From Hymenobacter ruricola (GTDB taxonomy: Bacteria > Bacteroidota > Bacteroidia > Cytophagales > Hymenobacteraceae): DNA of 64,000 bases. A program made the translations under genes and the position numbers. Numbering within the stretch: position 1 is the first letter of the stretch; each line of letters opens with the position of its first letter. The notes below the pieces were generated by a model, which made no database searches, had not been told where the DNA came from, and saw only the letters and a program-made list of their open reading frames with translations. Shown here in pieces: positions 42,232 through 52,415 of this stretch. Where the stretch lies: contig NZ_JADQDM010000011.1 of assembly GCF_015694525.1 (NCBI RefSeq), positions 62,001-126,000 on the forward strand, read 5' to 3'.

Positions 42232-44352
42232 ATGTTGCTCCGGTCTCTTTTGCTACTCCTGGCTATTGTTGCCGCCGCGCCCCGCTGCGTGGCCGACGAC
42301 GGCTATCGGCTGTGGCTGAAGTATGACCTGGTAGCCGATGCCACGCAGCGGGCGCAGTTCCGGGCCGTCGCGCAGTACATCGCCGCCAGCGGCAATGATG
42401 TGGTGCTGAAAACGGCCGCGGCCGAGCTGCAGCGCGGCTTGCAGGGACTGCTGGGCCAGGCGGTGCCGGTGGTGGCAGCTGCGCCGGTCGGCACGCAGCG
42501 CGGCGTTGTTTTAACCATAAATCCGACTGCAAACGTTTTTGGTAGCTCGACCAGCCGGGATGCTTACCACATTGCGCCGCAGGGCCGCCACCTGGCCGTG
42601 ACGGGTAGGAGCGGGGCGGGCGTGCTCTACGGCGTATTTGCGCTGCTGCGGCAGCTGCAAACCGGCCAAGCCATTGCTAATCTGACCCTGACCAGCAGCC
42701 CGCGCATTCAGTACCGGCTGCTCAACCATTGGGACAACCCCAACGGGACGGTGGAGCGGGGCTACGCGGGCGCCAGCATCTGGAAATGGAACGAATTGCC
42801 CCAGCGCCTCGACCCGCGCTACACTGATTACGCCCGCGCCAATGCATCCATTGGCCTCAATGGCGTGGCCATTAACAACGTGAATGCCAGTGCGCGCTAC
42901 CTCACGCCCGAATACCTGGAAAAGGTGAAGGCCCTGGCGGGCGTGTTCCGGCCCTACGGCATCCGGGTGTATTTGTCGGTGTTCTGGGCGGCGCCCAAGG
43001 TCATTGGCGGGCTGAAAACGGCCGACCCGCTCGACCCGCAGGTGCAGCAGTGGTGGGCCGCGAAAACCGAGGAGATTTACCGGGTCATTCCGGACTTCGG
43101 CGGCTTTCTGGTGAAGGCCAACTCCGAGGGCGAGCCCGGCCCGCAGGACTACGGCCGCAACCACGCCGAGGGCGCCAACATGCTGGCCGCGGCCCTGGGC
43201 GCGCACGACGGCATTGTGATGTGGCGCGCCTTCGTGTACAAGGCCGGCAGCGACGACCGGTTCAAGCAGGCCTACGAGGAGTTCAAGCCGCTCGATGGCA
43301 AGTTTGCGCCCAAAGTGTTGGTGCAGGTGAAAAACGGACCGATTGATTTTCAGGCCCGCGAGCCCTTTCACCCGCTGTTTGGGGCCATGCCGCGCACGCC
43401 GCTGGTGCTGGAAGTGCAGCTCACGCAGGAGTATTTGGGCATGGCCACGCACCTGGTGTACCTGGCGCCGCTGTTCAAGGAGTGCCTCAATGCCGACACC
43501 CAAACCCAAGGCCCCGGCTCGACGGTGGCCCGGGTGGTGGACGGTAGCCTCGACCAGCACCGCCTCAGCGGCATTGCGGGCGTGGCCAACATCGGCGCCG
43601 ACCGCAACTGGACCGGCCACCCCCTGGGCCAGGCCAACTGGTACGCCTTCGGCCGCCTGGCCTGGGACCACACGCTGAGCTCGGCCGCCATTGCCACCGA
43701 ATGGACCAAAATGACGCTGACCCGCGAGCCCCGGGCCGTGGCCAGCATCGTGGACCTGATGGACCGCTCGCGCGACATCTACGTGCGCTACACCACGCCG
43801 CTGGGCCTGCACCACATCATGGGCCAGAACATTCACTACGGCCCCGAGCCCTGGCTGGCCCAGGCCGGCCGGCCCGACTGGACCGCCGTGTACTACCACA
43901 AAGCCGATTCCGCGGGCCTGGGCTTCAACCGCACCGCCACCGGCTCCAACGCGCTGGCGCTGTACTCCGCCGGCGTGCAGCAGGAGTGGGGCGACCCCCA
44001 AACCTGCCCGCTCAACTACCTGCTCTGGTTCCACCACGTGGGCTGGCGGCAGCCGCTGCCCACCGGCCGCAGCCTCTGGCACGAGCTGGTGACGCGCTAC
44101 TATACCGGCGCCGACTCGGTGACCTGGATGCAGCAGCGCTGGGCCAGCGTGCAGCCCGCCGTGGACGCGGCCCTGCACGCCGACGTGGCGGCCCGGCTCG
44201 AAATCCAGCGGCGCGAGGCCCTGTGGTGGCGCGACGCCTGCGTGCTCTACTTCCAAACCTATTCCAAACAACCCATTCCCGCGCCCTTCGCGCCGCCCAC
44301 CCGCACGCTGGCCGAAGTCAAAAACCTGGTCGACCTCTACCAGCTCAAGTAA
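42232..44352 (+). CDS. aguA: GH67 alpha-glucuronidase
   Basis: A 706-residue enzyme that removes (4-O-methyl-)glucuronic acid from the non-reducing end of aldouronic oligosaccharides. A signal peptide (LLLLAIVAAAPRCVA) directs it out of the cytosol. The N-terminal domain is followed by the barrel with LLNHWDNPNGTVERGYAG, IWKW and NGVAINNVNA. The catalytic region is VKANSEGEPGPQDYGR (Glu299 as likely acid). HHIMGQNIHYGPEPWL, GLGFNRTATGSNAL and FHHVGW come later, all typical of GH67. The length is normal. GH67 acts on short oligomers, so it likely works in the periplasm after SusC/SusD import, whereas the GH115 enzyme downstream takes internal side chains. Confidence 0.95.
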   Translation: MLLRSLLLLLAIVAAAPRCVADDGYRLWLKYDLVADATQRAQFRAVAQYIAASGNDVVLKTAAAELQRGLQGLLGQAVPVVAAAPVGTQRGVVLTINPTANVFGSSTSRDAYHIAPQGRHLAVTGRSGAGVLYGVFALLRQLQTGQAIANLTLTSSPRIQYRLLNHWDNPNGTVERGYAGASIWKWNELPQRLDPRYTDYARANASIGLNGVAINNVNASARYLTPEYLEKVKALAGVFRPYGIRVYLSVFWAAPKVIGGLKTADPLDPQVQQWWAAKTEEIYRVIPDFGGFLVKANSEGEPGPQDYGRNHAEGANMLAAALGAHDGIVMWRAFVYKAGSDDRFKQAYEEFKPLDGKFAPKVLVQVKNGPIDFQAREPFHPLFGAMPRTPLVLEVQLTQEYLGMATHLVYLAPLFKECLNADTQTQGPGSTVARVVDGSLDQHRLSGIAGVANIGADRNWTGHPLGQANWYAFGRLAWDHTLSSAAIATEWTKMTLTREPRAVASIVDLMDRSRDIYVRYTTPLGLHHIMGQNIHYGPEPWLAQAGRPDWTAVYYHKADSAGLGFNRTATGSNALALYSAGVQQEWGDPQTCPLNYLLWFHHVGWRQPLPTGRSLWHELVTRYYTGADSVTWMQQRWASVQPAVDAALHADVAARLEIQRREALWWRDACVLYFQTYSKQPIPAPFAPPTRTLAEVKNLVDLYQLK

Positions 44353-44376
44353 CCATTCCCTGCAAAACTCCCCGAC

Positions 44377-45222
44377 ATGAATAAGCTGTCGCCTGCTCAC
44401 GGCCTCCATTCCAACGGCCATACTTCTTCTTCCAACGGCGTCGTCACGGCGGCGCAGCAGCGGCACGCCGACGTGTTTTCGCTCGACGGCAAGCTGGCGC
44501 TCATCACCGGCGGCGGCACCGGCATCGGGCTCGAAATAGCCCGCTGCATGGCCCAGGCCGGCGCCACGGTGGTCATCACGGGGCGGCGCGAGGCGGTGCT
44601 GCAAGAGGCCGTGGCCGACCTGGGCGAATCGGCCGAATACCTGGTGAACGACATCACCGACCTCGGCTCCATCGAAGGGCTGGTGGCCGAGATTGAAGCC
44701 ACCTACGGCGCGCTCGACATCCTGGTGAACAACGCCGGCATCAACCTCAAAAAGCCCGCGCTGGAGGTAACCGACGAGGAATTTAGCCGCATTCTGCACA
44801 CCAACCTGCACTCGGTATTTGCGCTCACGCGGGCCTGCGCCACTCGCATGGTGGCCCGCAAAAAGGGCGTCATCCTGATGATTTCCTCGATGGCGGCCTA
44901 CTACGGCATCGACCGCGTGGTGGCCTACGCGGCCTCCAAGTCGGCGGTGGAGGGCATGGTGAAGGTGCTGGCCTCGGAGTTTTCCTGCCACAACGTGCGC
45001 GTGAACGCCATTGCGCCGGGCTTCATCGAAACCGAGATGAGCCGCACGGCCATGAACTCCGACCCCGACCGGCGCGACCGCGCCATGCGCCGCACGCCCA
45101 TGGGCAGCTTCGGCCAGCCCGAAGACATCGGGCACGCGGCCGTGTTCCTGGCCTCCGACGCCGCCCGCTACATCACCGGCGCCTCGCTGCCCGTGGACGG
45201 CGGCAACTCCATCGGCTTCTGA
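44377..45222 (+). CDS. SDR oxidoreductase, probable fructuronate reductase
   Basis: A 281-residue short-chain dehydrogenase. Residues ~40-281 form the Rossmann fold with nucleotide motif TGGGTGIGLEIA, the NNAGIN motif, the catalytic Ser in MISSMAAYYG and YAASK (Tyr184, Lys188). The tail has VNAIAPGFIETEM and ITGASLPVDGG. A 35-residue polar extension precedes the domain, which is unusual. It resembles KduD/gluconate 5-dehydrogenase-type SDRs. No UxuB is seen here, and the gene lies between GH67 and SusC in an operon with UxuA. It most likely reduces D-fructuronate to D-mannonate in place of UxuB. That role is inferred from context. Confidence 0.85.
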   Translation: MNKLSPAHGLHSNGHTSSSNGVVTAAQQRHADVFSLDGKLALITGGGTGIGLEIARCMAQAGATVVITGRREAVLQEAVADLGESAEYLVNDITDLGSIEGLVAEIEATYGALDILVNNAGINLKKPALEVTDEEFSRILHTNLHSVFALTRACATRMVARKKGVILMISSMAAYYGIDRVVAYAASKSAVEGMVKVLASEFSCHNVRVNAIAPGFIETEMSRTAMNSDPDRRDRAMRRTPMGSFGQPEDIGHAAVFLASDAARYITGASLPVDGGNSIGF

Positions 45223-45291
45223 CCGGCCTGCTTCAGGCTCTCATTTCACTAAACGCAACACTCATAACCCACCAAAAACCCACTCCATACC

Positions 45292-48200
45292 ATGCAACTA
45301 CATTTATCAAACTTAGGCGGTGCGCCGCGCCCGGTTCGGCGCTGGGCGCAGCTTGCGGGGGCGGCGGCGCTGCTGCTGGGCGGCATGCTGCCGGCCGAAG
45401 CCTGGGCCCAGGCCGGCCGCACGGTGTCGGGCACGGTCACGTCGGACACCGGCGAGCCACTGCCGGGCGTCACGGTCATCGTGAAAGGCACCACCGTGGG
45501 CGCCACCACCAACGCGGCCGGCGAGTACTCGCTCACGGTGCCCGACGGCGGCAACACGCTGGTGATTAGTTCGATTGGCTATGAGAAAAAGGAGGTGCCG
45601 GTGGCCGCTTCCGGGGCCGTGAACGCCCGGCTGGCCACCGAAGCCCAGTCGCTGAATGAGGTGCAGGTGGTGGGCTACGGTGTGCAGAAGAAAAGCCAGG
45701 TAACGGGCGCCATCTCGTCGGTGGACGAGCAGGCCCTGCGCGACGTGCCCGTGTCGAACGTGGGCCAGGCCCTGCAGGGCCGGGCGGCCGGCGTCAACAT
45801 CTCAAGCGCCAGCTCCTCGCCCGGCCAAAACCCGGTGATTCGTATTCGGGGCAACCGCTCGTTTGCCGGCTCCAACGACCCGCTGCTGGTGGTGGACGGC
45901 GTGCCCTACGACGGCAACCTCAACGACCTGAACCCCGACGACCTGGTGGGCGTGGAAGTGCTGAAAGACGCTTCCTCGACGGCCATTTACGGGGCCCGGG
46001 GCGCCAACGGCGTGATTCTGATTACGACCCGGCGCGGCAAAGCCGGGGCCCCGCGCGCCACCTACAGCGGCTACTTCGGCGTGAAAAAGCCCTACGGCCT
46101 GTTCGACCTGCAAAACGGGCAGGAGTACTACAACTTCCGCTACGAGGCCTACCGCTCGCAAGGCGCCACCGACCCCAACACGGTGTCGGGCTTCCTGACG
46201 GCCGACGAGCGCGCCAACCTGGCCGCCGGCAAAACCACCGATTACCAGGACATGCTCATTCGGGACGGCCGCATCCAGAACCACGCCCTGGGCGTGAGCG
46301 GCGGCACCGAGCAGACGCAGTACTCGGCCTCGCTGGGCTACTACGACGAAACCGGCATCGTGCCGGTGCAGCGCCTGCAGCGCTACTCGCTGCGCGCCAC
46401 GCTGGACCAGAAAATCGGCGGGCGCGTGAAAATCGGCCTCAACACGCTGAACAGCTACACCGACCAGGACGACCCCGGTCTGAACATCATCAACAACATC
46501 CTGACGGGCAGCCCGCTGGCCTCGGCCTACGGCCCCGACGCGCTGCCGGTGCTTTTCCCCAACACCGACAACGCCCTGGCCAACCCGCTGAACTACTACC
46601 AGCCGGACGCCCACCTGGACAAGCGCCGCCGCATCCGCACCTTCAACAGCCTCTACGGGCAGGTGAACATCGTGAAAGGGCTGGACTACCGCCTGAACCT
46701 GGGCCTGGACGGGCGCTCGGAAAACAGCGAGTCGTTCTTTGCCTCCAACACGCCGGCCCGCGGGGGCGGGCAAAACGCCGCTTCGCGCAGCCAGAACCTG
46801 GCCTTCAACTTGTTGGCCGAGAATATTCTGACGTACAACCACAGCTTTGGCAAGCACGACGTGAACTTCACGGGCCTGTACAGCGCCCAGGAATACCGCA
46901 CCGACGGTTTCGGGGCCGGCTCGCAAAACCTGCCCGCCAACTACCAGCTGGCCAGCAACCTGGGCGCCGGCACGCCCACCGCGCCCAGCAGCTTCCAGAG
47001 CAAGTGGGACATCATTTCCTTCATGGCCCGCATCAACTACGCCTACGACAACCGCTACTCGGCCACCCTGACGGTGCGCCAGGACAAGTCGTCGCGCCTG
47101 GCGCCCGGCAACAAGTCCCAGGCTTTCCCTTCGGCGGCCGTGGCCTGGAACATCGCCAACGAAAGCTTCCTGCGGGAGCGGCCCTGGATGAGCGCCCTGA
47201 AGCTGCGCGCCAGCCTGGGCCGCACCGGCAGCACCGCCGTGAACCCCTACCAGACGCTGGGCTCGCTGCAAACCGGCCTCGGCAACGGCTACTACAACTT
47301 CGGCGGCACGGGCGTGATTGGCGTGGTACCGGCCAACATCGTGAACCCCGACCTGAAGTGGGAGTACACCACCACCACCAACTTCGGCCTGGATTTTGGC
47401 TTCTTCAACAACCGCATCACCGGCTCGGTGGAGCTCTACCAGCAGCGCACCAGCAACCTGCTGCTGCCCGACGCCCTGCCCGGTGCCAGCGGCTACACGG
47501 CCTTCACCCGCAACATCGGCCAGACCCAGAACCGCGGCCTCGAAATCAGCCTGACCACCGTGAACATCCGCAGCGCCGAGCCCAACGGCTTTGAGTGGAG
47601 CACGGACTGGAACTTCACCGTGAACCGCGAGAAAATCCTGGACCTGGGCCTGGGCAACGACGAAAACGGCAACCCCAAGAGCGACATCAGCAACCAGCGC
47701 TTCATCGGCCAGCCGCTGTATGTGATTTACGATTACAAGAAAGTGGGCATCTGGCAGCTGGGCGAGGAGGCTGCGGCCGCCAAAGCCGGCAGCAAGGTGG
47801 GCCAGATTAAGCTGGACGACCCCAACGGCAACGGCCTGGTGGACCCCGCCGACCGCCAGATTATCGGCTCGCGCCAGCCCAAGTTTGAAGCCGGCATGAC
47901 CCAGCGCTTCCGCTTCAAGGGCTTCGACCTGACCGCCGTGGGCCTCACCCGCGTGGGCGCCACCATCGTGGACCCGCTGCTGTTCGGCAACTCCTACTTC
48001 ACCACCTTCGAAGGCCGCCGCAACCAGGTGAACCTCGACTACTGGACGCCCACCAACCCCACCAACGCCTTCCCGCAGCCCCGCCGCGGCAACGGCGACT
48101 TCCCGCCCTACAGCCAGACGCTGGCCTACGTGGACGGCACGTTCATCAAAATCCGCAGCATCGACCTGGGCTACACCATTCCGGCGGCCTGGGCCAAGAG

Positions 48201-48462
48201 CGCCTTTTTGAGCTCGGCCCGCATTTATCTGCAGGTGCAGAACCCGCTCATCTGGTCGCCCAACGCCTTCTACAAGAAGAACAAAGCCATTGACCCGGAC
48301 GCGCTGTCGTACTCCACGCGCTTTGGCGGCAGCGGCCAGCCCAGCGGCATCGCCTTCGCCGAGGGCGACCTGAACAGCGCCGTGAACGGCACCCTGGCCG
48401 GCCGCGGCGTGAACTACCCCGCCACCCGCGCCTTCATCGTGGGCCTGAACCTGGGCTTCTAA
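45292..48462 (+). CDS. SusC-type TonB-dependent transporter
   Basis: A 1056-residue outer-membrane importer. The signal peptide ends AWAQ. A carboxypeptidase-D-like regulatory domain follows (SGTVTSDTGEPLPGVTVIV, residues ~42-125). The plug domain (~125-240) has the SusC motif VQVVGYGVQKKSQVTGA, LQGRAAGVNI, VVDGVPYDG and IYGARGANGVILITTR, then a 22-strand barrel ends in the aromatic GLNLGF. It pairs with SusD directly after. Together they take up oligosaccharides bound at the surface; the surrounding enzymes suggest glucuronoxylan fragments. There is no N-terminal STN (anti-sigma) extension, so control is probably by the LacI-type regulator. Confidence 0.95.
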   Translation: MQLHLSNLGGAPRPVRRWAQLAGAAALLLGGMLPAEAWAQAGRTVSGTVTSDTGEPLPGVTVIVKGTTVGATTNAAGEYSLTVPDGGNTLVISSIGYEKKEVPVAASGAVNARLATEAQSLNEVQVVGYGVQKKSQVTGAISSVDEQALRDVPVSNVGQALQGRAAGVNISSASSSPGQNPVIRIRGNRSFAGSNDPLLVVDGVPYDGNLNDLNPDDLVGVEVLKDASSTAIYGARGANGVILITTRRGKAGAPRATYSGYFGVKKPYGLFDLQNGQEYYNFRYEAYRSQGATDPNTVSGFLTADERANLAAGKTTDYQDMLIRDGRIQNHALGVSGGTEQTQYSASLGYYDETGIVPVQRLQRYSLRATLDQKIGGRVKIGLNTLNSYTDQDDPGLNIINNILTGSPLASAYGPDALPVLFPNTDNALANPLNYYQPDAHLDKRRRIRTFNSLYGQVNIVKGLDYRLNLGLDGRSENSESFFASNTPARGGGQNAASRSQNLAFNLLAENILTYNHSFGKHDVNFTGLYSAQEYRTDGFGAGSQNLPANYQLASNLGAGTPTAPSSFQSKWDIISFMARINYAYDNRYSATLTVRQDKSSRLAPGNKSQAFPSAAVAWNIANESFLRERPWMSALKLRASLGRTGSTAVNPYQTLGSLQTGLGNGYYNFGGTGVIGVVPANIVNPDLKWEYTTTTNFGLDFGFFNNRITGSVELYQQRTSNLLLPDALPGASGYTAFTRNIGQTQNRGLEISLTTVNIRSAEPNGFEWSTDWNFTVNREKILDLGLGNDENGNPKSDISNQRFIGQPLYVIYDYKKVGIWQLGEEAAAAKAGSKVGQIKLDDPNGNGLVDPADRQIIGSRQPKFEAGMTQRFRFKGFDLTAVGLTRVGATIVDPLLFGNSYFTTFEGRRNQVNLDYWTPTNPTNAFPQPRRGNGDFPPYSQTLAYVDGTFIKIRSIDLGYTIPAAWAKSAFLSSARIYLQVQNPLIWSPNAFYKKNKAIDPDALSYSTRFGGSGQPSGIAFAEGDLNSAVNGTLAGRGVNYPATRAFIVGLNLGF

Positions 48463-48511
48463 TCTTCTTCCCACCCAACTTCAACGGGCGTAGCGCTACG
48501 CCACTCTTCAT

Positions 48512-50338
48512 ATGAAAAAAACCGTTATCAAGGTCGCCGCGCTGGCCGTGCTCATGGCGGCGGCCTCCAGCTGCAGCAAAGACCTGCTGGACGAAAACCC
48601 CCGCTCCATTCTGGTGCCGGGCTTCCTGGGCACGCCCGAAGGCGTGCAGGCCGGGCTGGTGGGCGTGTACTCGGGCCTGCGCAACGTGACCGTGGCCAAC
48701 GAGGAAGCCGCCTACCTCACCGTGCAGGGCACCGACGAGTTCATGCGCGGCATTTCGGCCAACCAGGGCTACGAGGACTACAACCAGGGCCTGCTGAACT
48801 CCTCCAACTCGGCCGTGACCAACCAGTGGAACACCCTCTACCGCTACATCAACGACGCCAACGGCGTGATTCAGTACGCGGGCTCGGTGCAGGGCCTCAC
48901 CGACGCCACCAAAGCCCAGATTGTGGCCGAAACAAAAGTGCTGCGGGCCTACTACTACTTCCTGCTGGTGCAGTATTTCGGCGACGTGCCCCTGAACCTT
49001 AAGTTCATCGACACGGCCGTGAAAGACATTTCGCGCGCTCCCAAGGCCGACGTGTACGCCGCCATCATCAACGACCTGACCGATGCGCTGGGCAAGCCCG
49101 CTTCGGGCGGCAACCCCGCCGTGCCCAGCATCGCCGATAAGGCCGCGCAGCCCGGCCGCGTGACGCGCGCCACTGCCCTGCACCTGCTGGCCCGGGTGTA
49201 CCTGACCCGCGCCACGCTCACCTCCGTCACGGCCCCGAGCATGGCCGACTACACGCTGGCCGCGCAGTACGCCAACGAGCTGATTTCGCCCGCCGGGCAA
49301 ACGCGCTACGGCGTGGGCCTGGAAACCGACGCCGCCGACGTGTTTCGGGAAGGCAACGAGAACGGCAAGGAAATCCTGATGAACGTGCAGTTCAGCGCCG
49401 ACCCCACCTTCACCGGCATCTCCGACAACGGGGCCGGCGGCGCGGGCCAGAACCAGAGCAACTTCTACTTCCGCGGCCGCTACGATTTTTTCCCCAACGT
49501 GGCGCGCAGCATCATCTACGGCCGGCCCTACGCCCGCTTCATTTCCACGCCCTACCTGCTGAATTCTTACATCCTGCCCGGCGTGGAAACCACCGACCGG
49601 CAGTGGCGCACCACCGACACGCGCTACAACAAGTGGTTCAGCACGCTGTGGCTCGTGAACTCGAACGGCGCCGGCGCCGCCAACAGCGGCCGCGCCAACG
49701 CCGTGATTGGCGACACCGCCGCCTGGTACCCCGGCCGCGAGCTGACCACCGCCGAGCTGGCCCGCATTGCCGCGCGCCCCAACGGCCCCTACGTGGTGGG
49801 CACGCCCAGCAAGTACAGCACCCAGTTCTCGCCCTACATCAATAAGTGGGACGACCCCACGCGCCCGGCCACCAACACCAGCTCCGACCGCCCGCTGATT
49901 CTCTACCGCCTGGCCGAAACCTACCTCATTGCCGCCGAGGCCAACATGATGACCGGCAACCTGCCAGCGGCTGTGGCCGCCATCAACGCCGTGCGGGAGC
50001 GCGCCGGCGCCCCGGGCAAAAAGAACCTGATGGACGTCACGGCCTCGCAACTCAACATCGACTTCATCCTCGACGAGCGCACCCGCGAGCTGTGCGGTGA
50101 GCAAGTGCGCTGGTTCGACCTGGTGCGCACCCGCAAGCTCATCGAGCGCGTGCAGAAATCGGTGCCGGCCTACGTGGCCTCGAAACCGGCCGCCGTGGGC
50201 ACCGACAGCTACGGCTCCGACGCGGCCAAGAACATTGTGGCCGGCCGCACCCCCGACCAGTTCTACCTGCGCCCCATTCCGCAGCAGGACATTGACCGCA
50301 CCAACGGCAAAATCACCCAGAACCCCGGCTACAACTAA
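48512..50338 (+). CDS. SusD/RagB-type glycan-binding lipoprotein
   Basis: A 608-residue surface lipoprotein that forms the lid over the SusC channel. The lipoprotein signal ends AAASSCSKDLLDENP (Cys21 or near). The four-TPR-like fold of SusD shows YRYINDANGVIQYAG, ETKVLRAYYYFLLVQYFGD, RATALHLLARVYL and LAETYLIAAEANM. The C-terminal RagB block has AVAAINAVRERAG, FILDERTRELCGEQVRWFDL and FYLRPIPQQDID. The terminator at 50362 ends the operon. Loops that bind glycan cannot be read by eye, so specificity comes from context only. Confidence 0.94.
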   Translation: MKKTVIKVAALAVLMAAASSCSKDLLDENPRSILVPGFLGTPEGVQAGLVGVYSGLRNVTVANEEAAYLTVQGTDEFMRGISANQGYEDYNQGLLNSSNSAVTNQWNTLYRYINDANGVIQYAGSVQGLTDATKAQIVAETKVLRAYYYFLLVQYFGDVPLNLKFIDTAVKDISRAPKADVYAAIINDLTDALGKPASGGNPAVPSIADKAAQPGRVTRATALHLLARVYLTRATLTSVTAPSMADYTLAAQYANELISPAGQTRYGVGLETDAADVFREGNENGKEILMNVQFSADPTFTGISDNGAGGAGQNQSNFYFRGRYDFFPNVARSIIYGRPYARFISTPYLLNSYILPGVETTDRQWRTTDTRYNKWFSTLWLVNSNGAGAANSGRANAVIGDTAAWYPGRELTTAELARIAARPNGPYVVGTPSKYSTQFSPYINKWDDPTRPATNTSSDRPLILYRLAETYLIAAEANMMTGNLPAAVAAINAVRERAGAPGKKNLMDVTASQLNIDFILDERTRELCGEQVRWFDLVRTRKLIERVQKSVPAYVASKPAAVGTDSYGSDAAKNIVAGRTPDQFYLRPIPQQDIDRTNGKITQNPGYN

Positions 50339-50361
50339 CCGCCTCCGTTTCTGGCCCTTTG

Positions 50362-50394
50362 TAAGCCCCGGTTTCAGCGCGAAACCGGGGCTTA
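50362..50394 (+). terminator. Intrinsic terminator after the SusD gene
   Basis: TAAGCCCCGGTTTC and GAAACCGGGGCTTA form a perfect 14-bp stem around AGCGC, followed by TTTATG. It separates the SusCD operon from the esterase-xylB-xylA operon. Confidence 0.85.
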
Positions 50395-50438
50395 TTTATG
50401 AGAGGGTACTACTTTTCGGCGGTCAGCTCTCTATCTGC

Positions 50439-52406
50439 ATGAAAAACAGTCTGTTTGCTTTACTAGTATTGCTAAGCGTCGTGGGCACCCGCCCGGCCGC
50501 CGCCCAGGTGCGCCTGCCGCGCCTCGTGAGCGACGGCATGGTGCTGCAGCGCGACCAGCCGATGCGCATCTGGGGCTGGGCCAAGTCAGGTGAAGGCATC
50601 AGCGTAGTCTTTCAGGGCAAAACTTACCGGGCCACCACCGGCCCCGACGGCCAGTGGCGCGTGACGCTGCCCGCCATGAAAGCGGGCGGTCCTTATGAAA
50701 TGAGCCTGAAGGCCAGCAACGAGCTCAGCGTGAAAGACATTTTGGTGGGCGACGTGTGGCTGTGCTCGGGCCAGTCGAACATGGAAACGCCCATGAGCCG
50801 CCTGCGCGACCGGTTTCCCGACGTCATCGCCCAGGCCGCCAACCCCAACATCCGGCAGTTTGAAGTGCCCCTCACCTACAACTTCCAGCGCCCCCAGCAG
50901 GACCTGACCGGCGGCAAGTGGATAGCCGCCGACCCGCAAACGGTGCTGAAGTTTTCGGGCGTGGCCTACTTCTTCGCCAAGGAAATCAACGCCAAATACC
51001 AGGTGCCGGTGGGCATCATCAAAGACGCCGTGGGCGGCTCGCCCGCCGAAGCCTGGCTGAGCGCCGAAGGTCTGAAGCAATTCCCCACCTACGAGCAGCA
51101 GCTGGCCAAATACAAAGACAGCACCGTGGTGCTCGGCATCCGGCAGCGCGAGAGCGCCGCCGTGGCCAACTGGTACCAAACGCTATACAAAACTGACCAG
51201 GGCGAAACCCATGGCCAGCAAAAATGGTTGGCGCCCGACTACGACGCCCGCAACTGGGCCACCATGCCGGTGCCCGGCCACTGGGCCGACCACACCCCGC
51301 TGGGCCCCGTGAACGGCGTGGTGTGGTTCCGCAAAGAAGTGGAAGTGCCCACCGCCCTGGTGGGTCAGCCTGCCCGCCTGGAGCTGGGCACGCTGGTCGA
51401 TGCCGACTCCACCTACATCAACAGCCAGCTGGTGGGCAGCACCGGCTACCAGTACCCGCCCCGCAAATACGAAGTGAAAGCGGGCGTACTCCGGCCCGGC
51501 AAGAACGTGGTGGTGGTGCGTCTCATCAGCAACGCGGGCAAGGGCGGCTTCACGCTCGACAAGAAATACGAACTGACCGTCGGCGGCCAGACCATCGACC
51601 TGCGCGGGCCCTGGCAGTATAAGCTGGGCGCCACCATGCCGCCCACGCCGGGCACCACCACATTTCAGTACGTGCCCGGCGGTTTGTTTAATGGCATGAT
51701 TGCGCCGGTGCTGCCCTACGCCATCAAGGGCGTGCTCTGGTACCAGGGCGAGTCGAACGCGGGGCGGACGGGCGACTATCAGGCGTTGTTTAATGGCATG
51801 ATTAACGATTGGCGCCGGAATTTCCAGCGCCCCGAGCTGCCCTTCCTCTACGCGCAGCTGCCGAATTTCATGGCCGTGAAAAAGGAGCCGTCGGAAAGCG
51901 GCTGGGCCGAAGTGCGCGACGTGCAGCGGCGCGGACTGGCCTTGCCGCACACCGGCATGGCCGTGCTGATAGACGCCGGCGAGTGGAACGACATTCACCC
52001 GCTCGACAAGCAAACCCCCGGCCACCGCCTGGCCCTGGCCGCCCAAAAGGTGGCCTACGGCGAGAGCAGATTGGTGGCGGCCGGCCCCCTCTACCAAGCC
52101 CTGCAAACCGCTGGCAACAAAGTCACGCTGAGCTTCACGAGCATCGGCGGCGGCCTGGTGGCGAAGGGTGGGGGCGAGCTAAAGGCTTTTGCCGTGGCCG
52201 GGCCCGATAAGAAGTTTGTGTGGGCCCAGGCCAAAATCGAAGGCAACAAGGTGGTGGTCTGGAACGAGCAAGTGCCCCGCCCCGCCGTGGTGCGCTACGC
52301 CTGGGCCGACAACCCTGCCGGCGCCACCCTGTACAACAAAGAAGGCCTGCCGGCTTCCCCTTTCACCACCGAGCCCGCGCTGTCGCCCGCCACCGGCCGC
52401 CGCTAA
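50439..52406 (+). CDS. Sialate O-acetylesterase-like carbohydrate esterase
   Basis: A 655-residue secreted SGNH esterase (start at 50439, signal peptide ending RPAAAQ). The catalytic domain is split. The first part has VWLCSGQSNME (Ser nucleophile) and GIIKDAVGGSPAEAW. A jelly-roll insert follows (NWATMPVPGHWADHTPLG to about residue 380). The second part has WYQGESNAGR and DAGEWNDIHPLDKQ (Asp/His). The order resembles the CE20 xyloglucan acetylesterase type as well as NanS-like enzymes. In this locus the natural role is to remove acetyl groups from xylan or its oligomers. A TACTTTTC box at 50409-50416 may be its promoter. xylB follows after 9 nt. Confidence 0.88.
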   Translation: MKNSLFALLVLLSVVGTRPAAAQVRLPRLVSDGMVLQRDQPMRIWGWAKSGEGISVVFQGKTYRATTGPDGQWRVTLPAMKAGGPYEMSLKASNELSVKDILVGDVWLCSGQSNMETPMSRLRDRFPDVIAQAANPNIRQFEVPLTYNFQRPQQDLTGGKWIAADPQTVLKFSGVAYFFAKEINAKYQVPVGIIKDAVGGSPAEAWLSAEGLKQFPTYEQQLAKYKDSTVVLGIRQRESAAVANWYQTLYKTDQGETHGQQKWLAPDYDARNWATMPVPGHWADHTPLGPVNGVVWFRKEVEVPTALVGQPARLELGTLVDADSTYINSQLVGSTGYQYPPRKYEVKAGVLRPGKNVVVVRLISNAGKGGFTLDKKYELTVGGQTIDLRGPWQYKLGATMPPTPGTTTFQYVPGGLFNGMIAPVLPYAIKGVLWYQGESNAGRTGDYQALFNGMINDWRRNFQRPELPFLYAQLPNFMAVKKEPSESGWAEVRDVQRRGLALPHTGMAVLIDAGEWNDIHPLDKQTPGHRLALAAQKVAYGESRLVAAGPLYQALQTAGNKVTLSFTSIGGGLVAKGGGELKAFAVAGPDKKFVWAQAKIEGNKVVVWNEQVPRPAVVRYAWADNPAGATLYNKEGLPASPFTTEPALSPATGRR

Positions 52407-52415
52407 ATTCACCCC

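Noticed and set aside
42511..48474. Two open frames of ~880 codons on the minus strand (42511-45135 and 45802-48474)
   Set aside because: They mirror GH67/SDR and SusC, which are clearly real; third-position GC bias makes long antisense frames common here.
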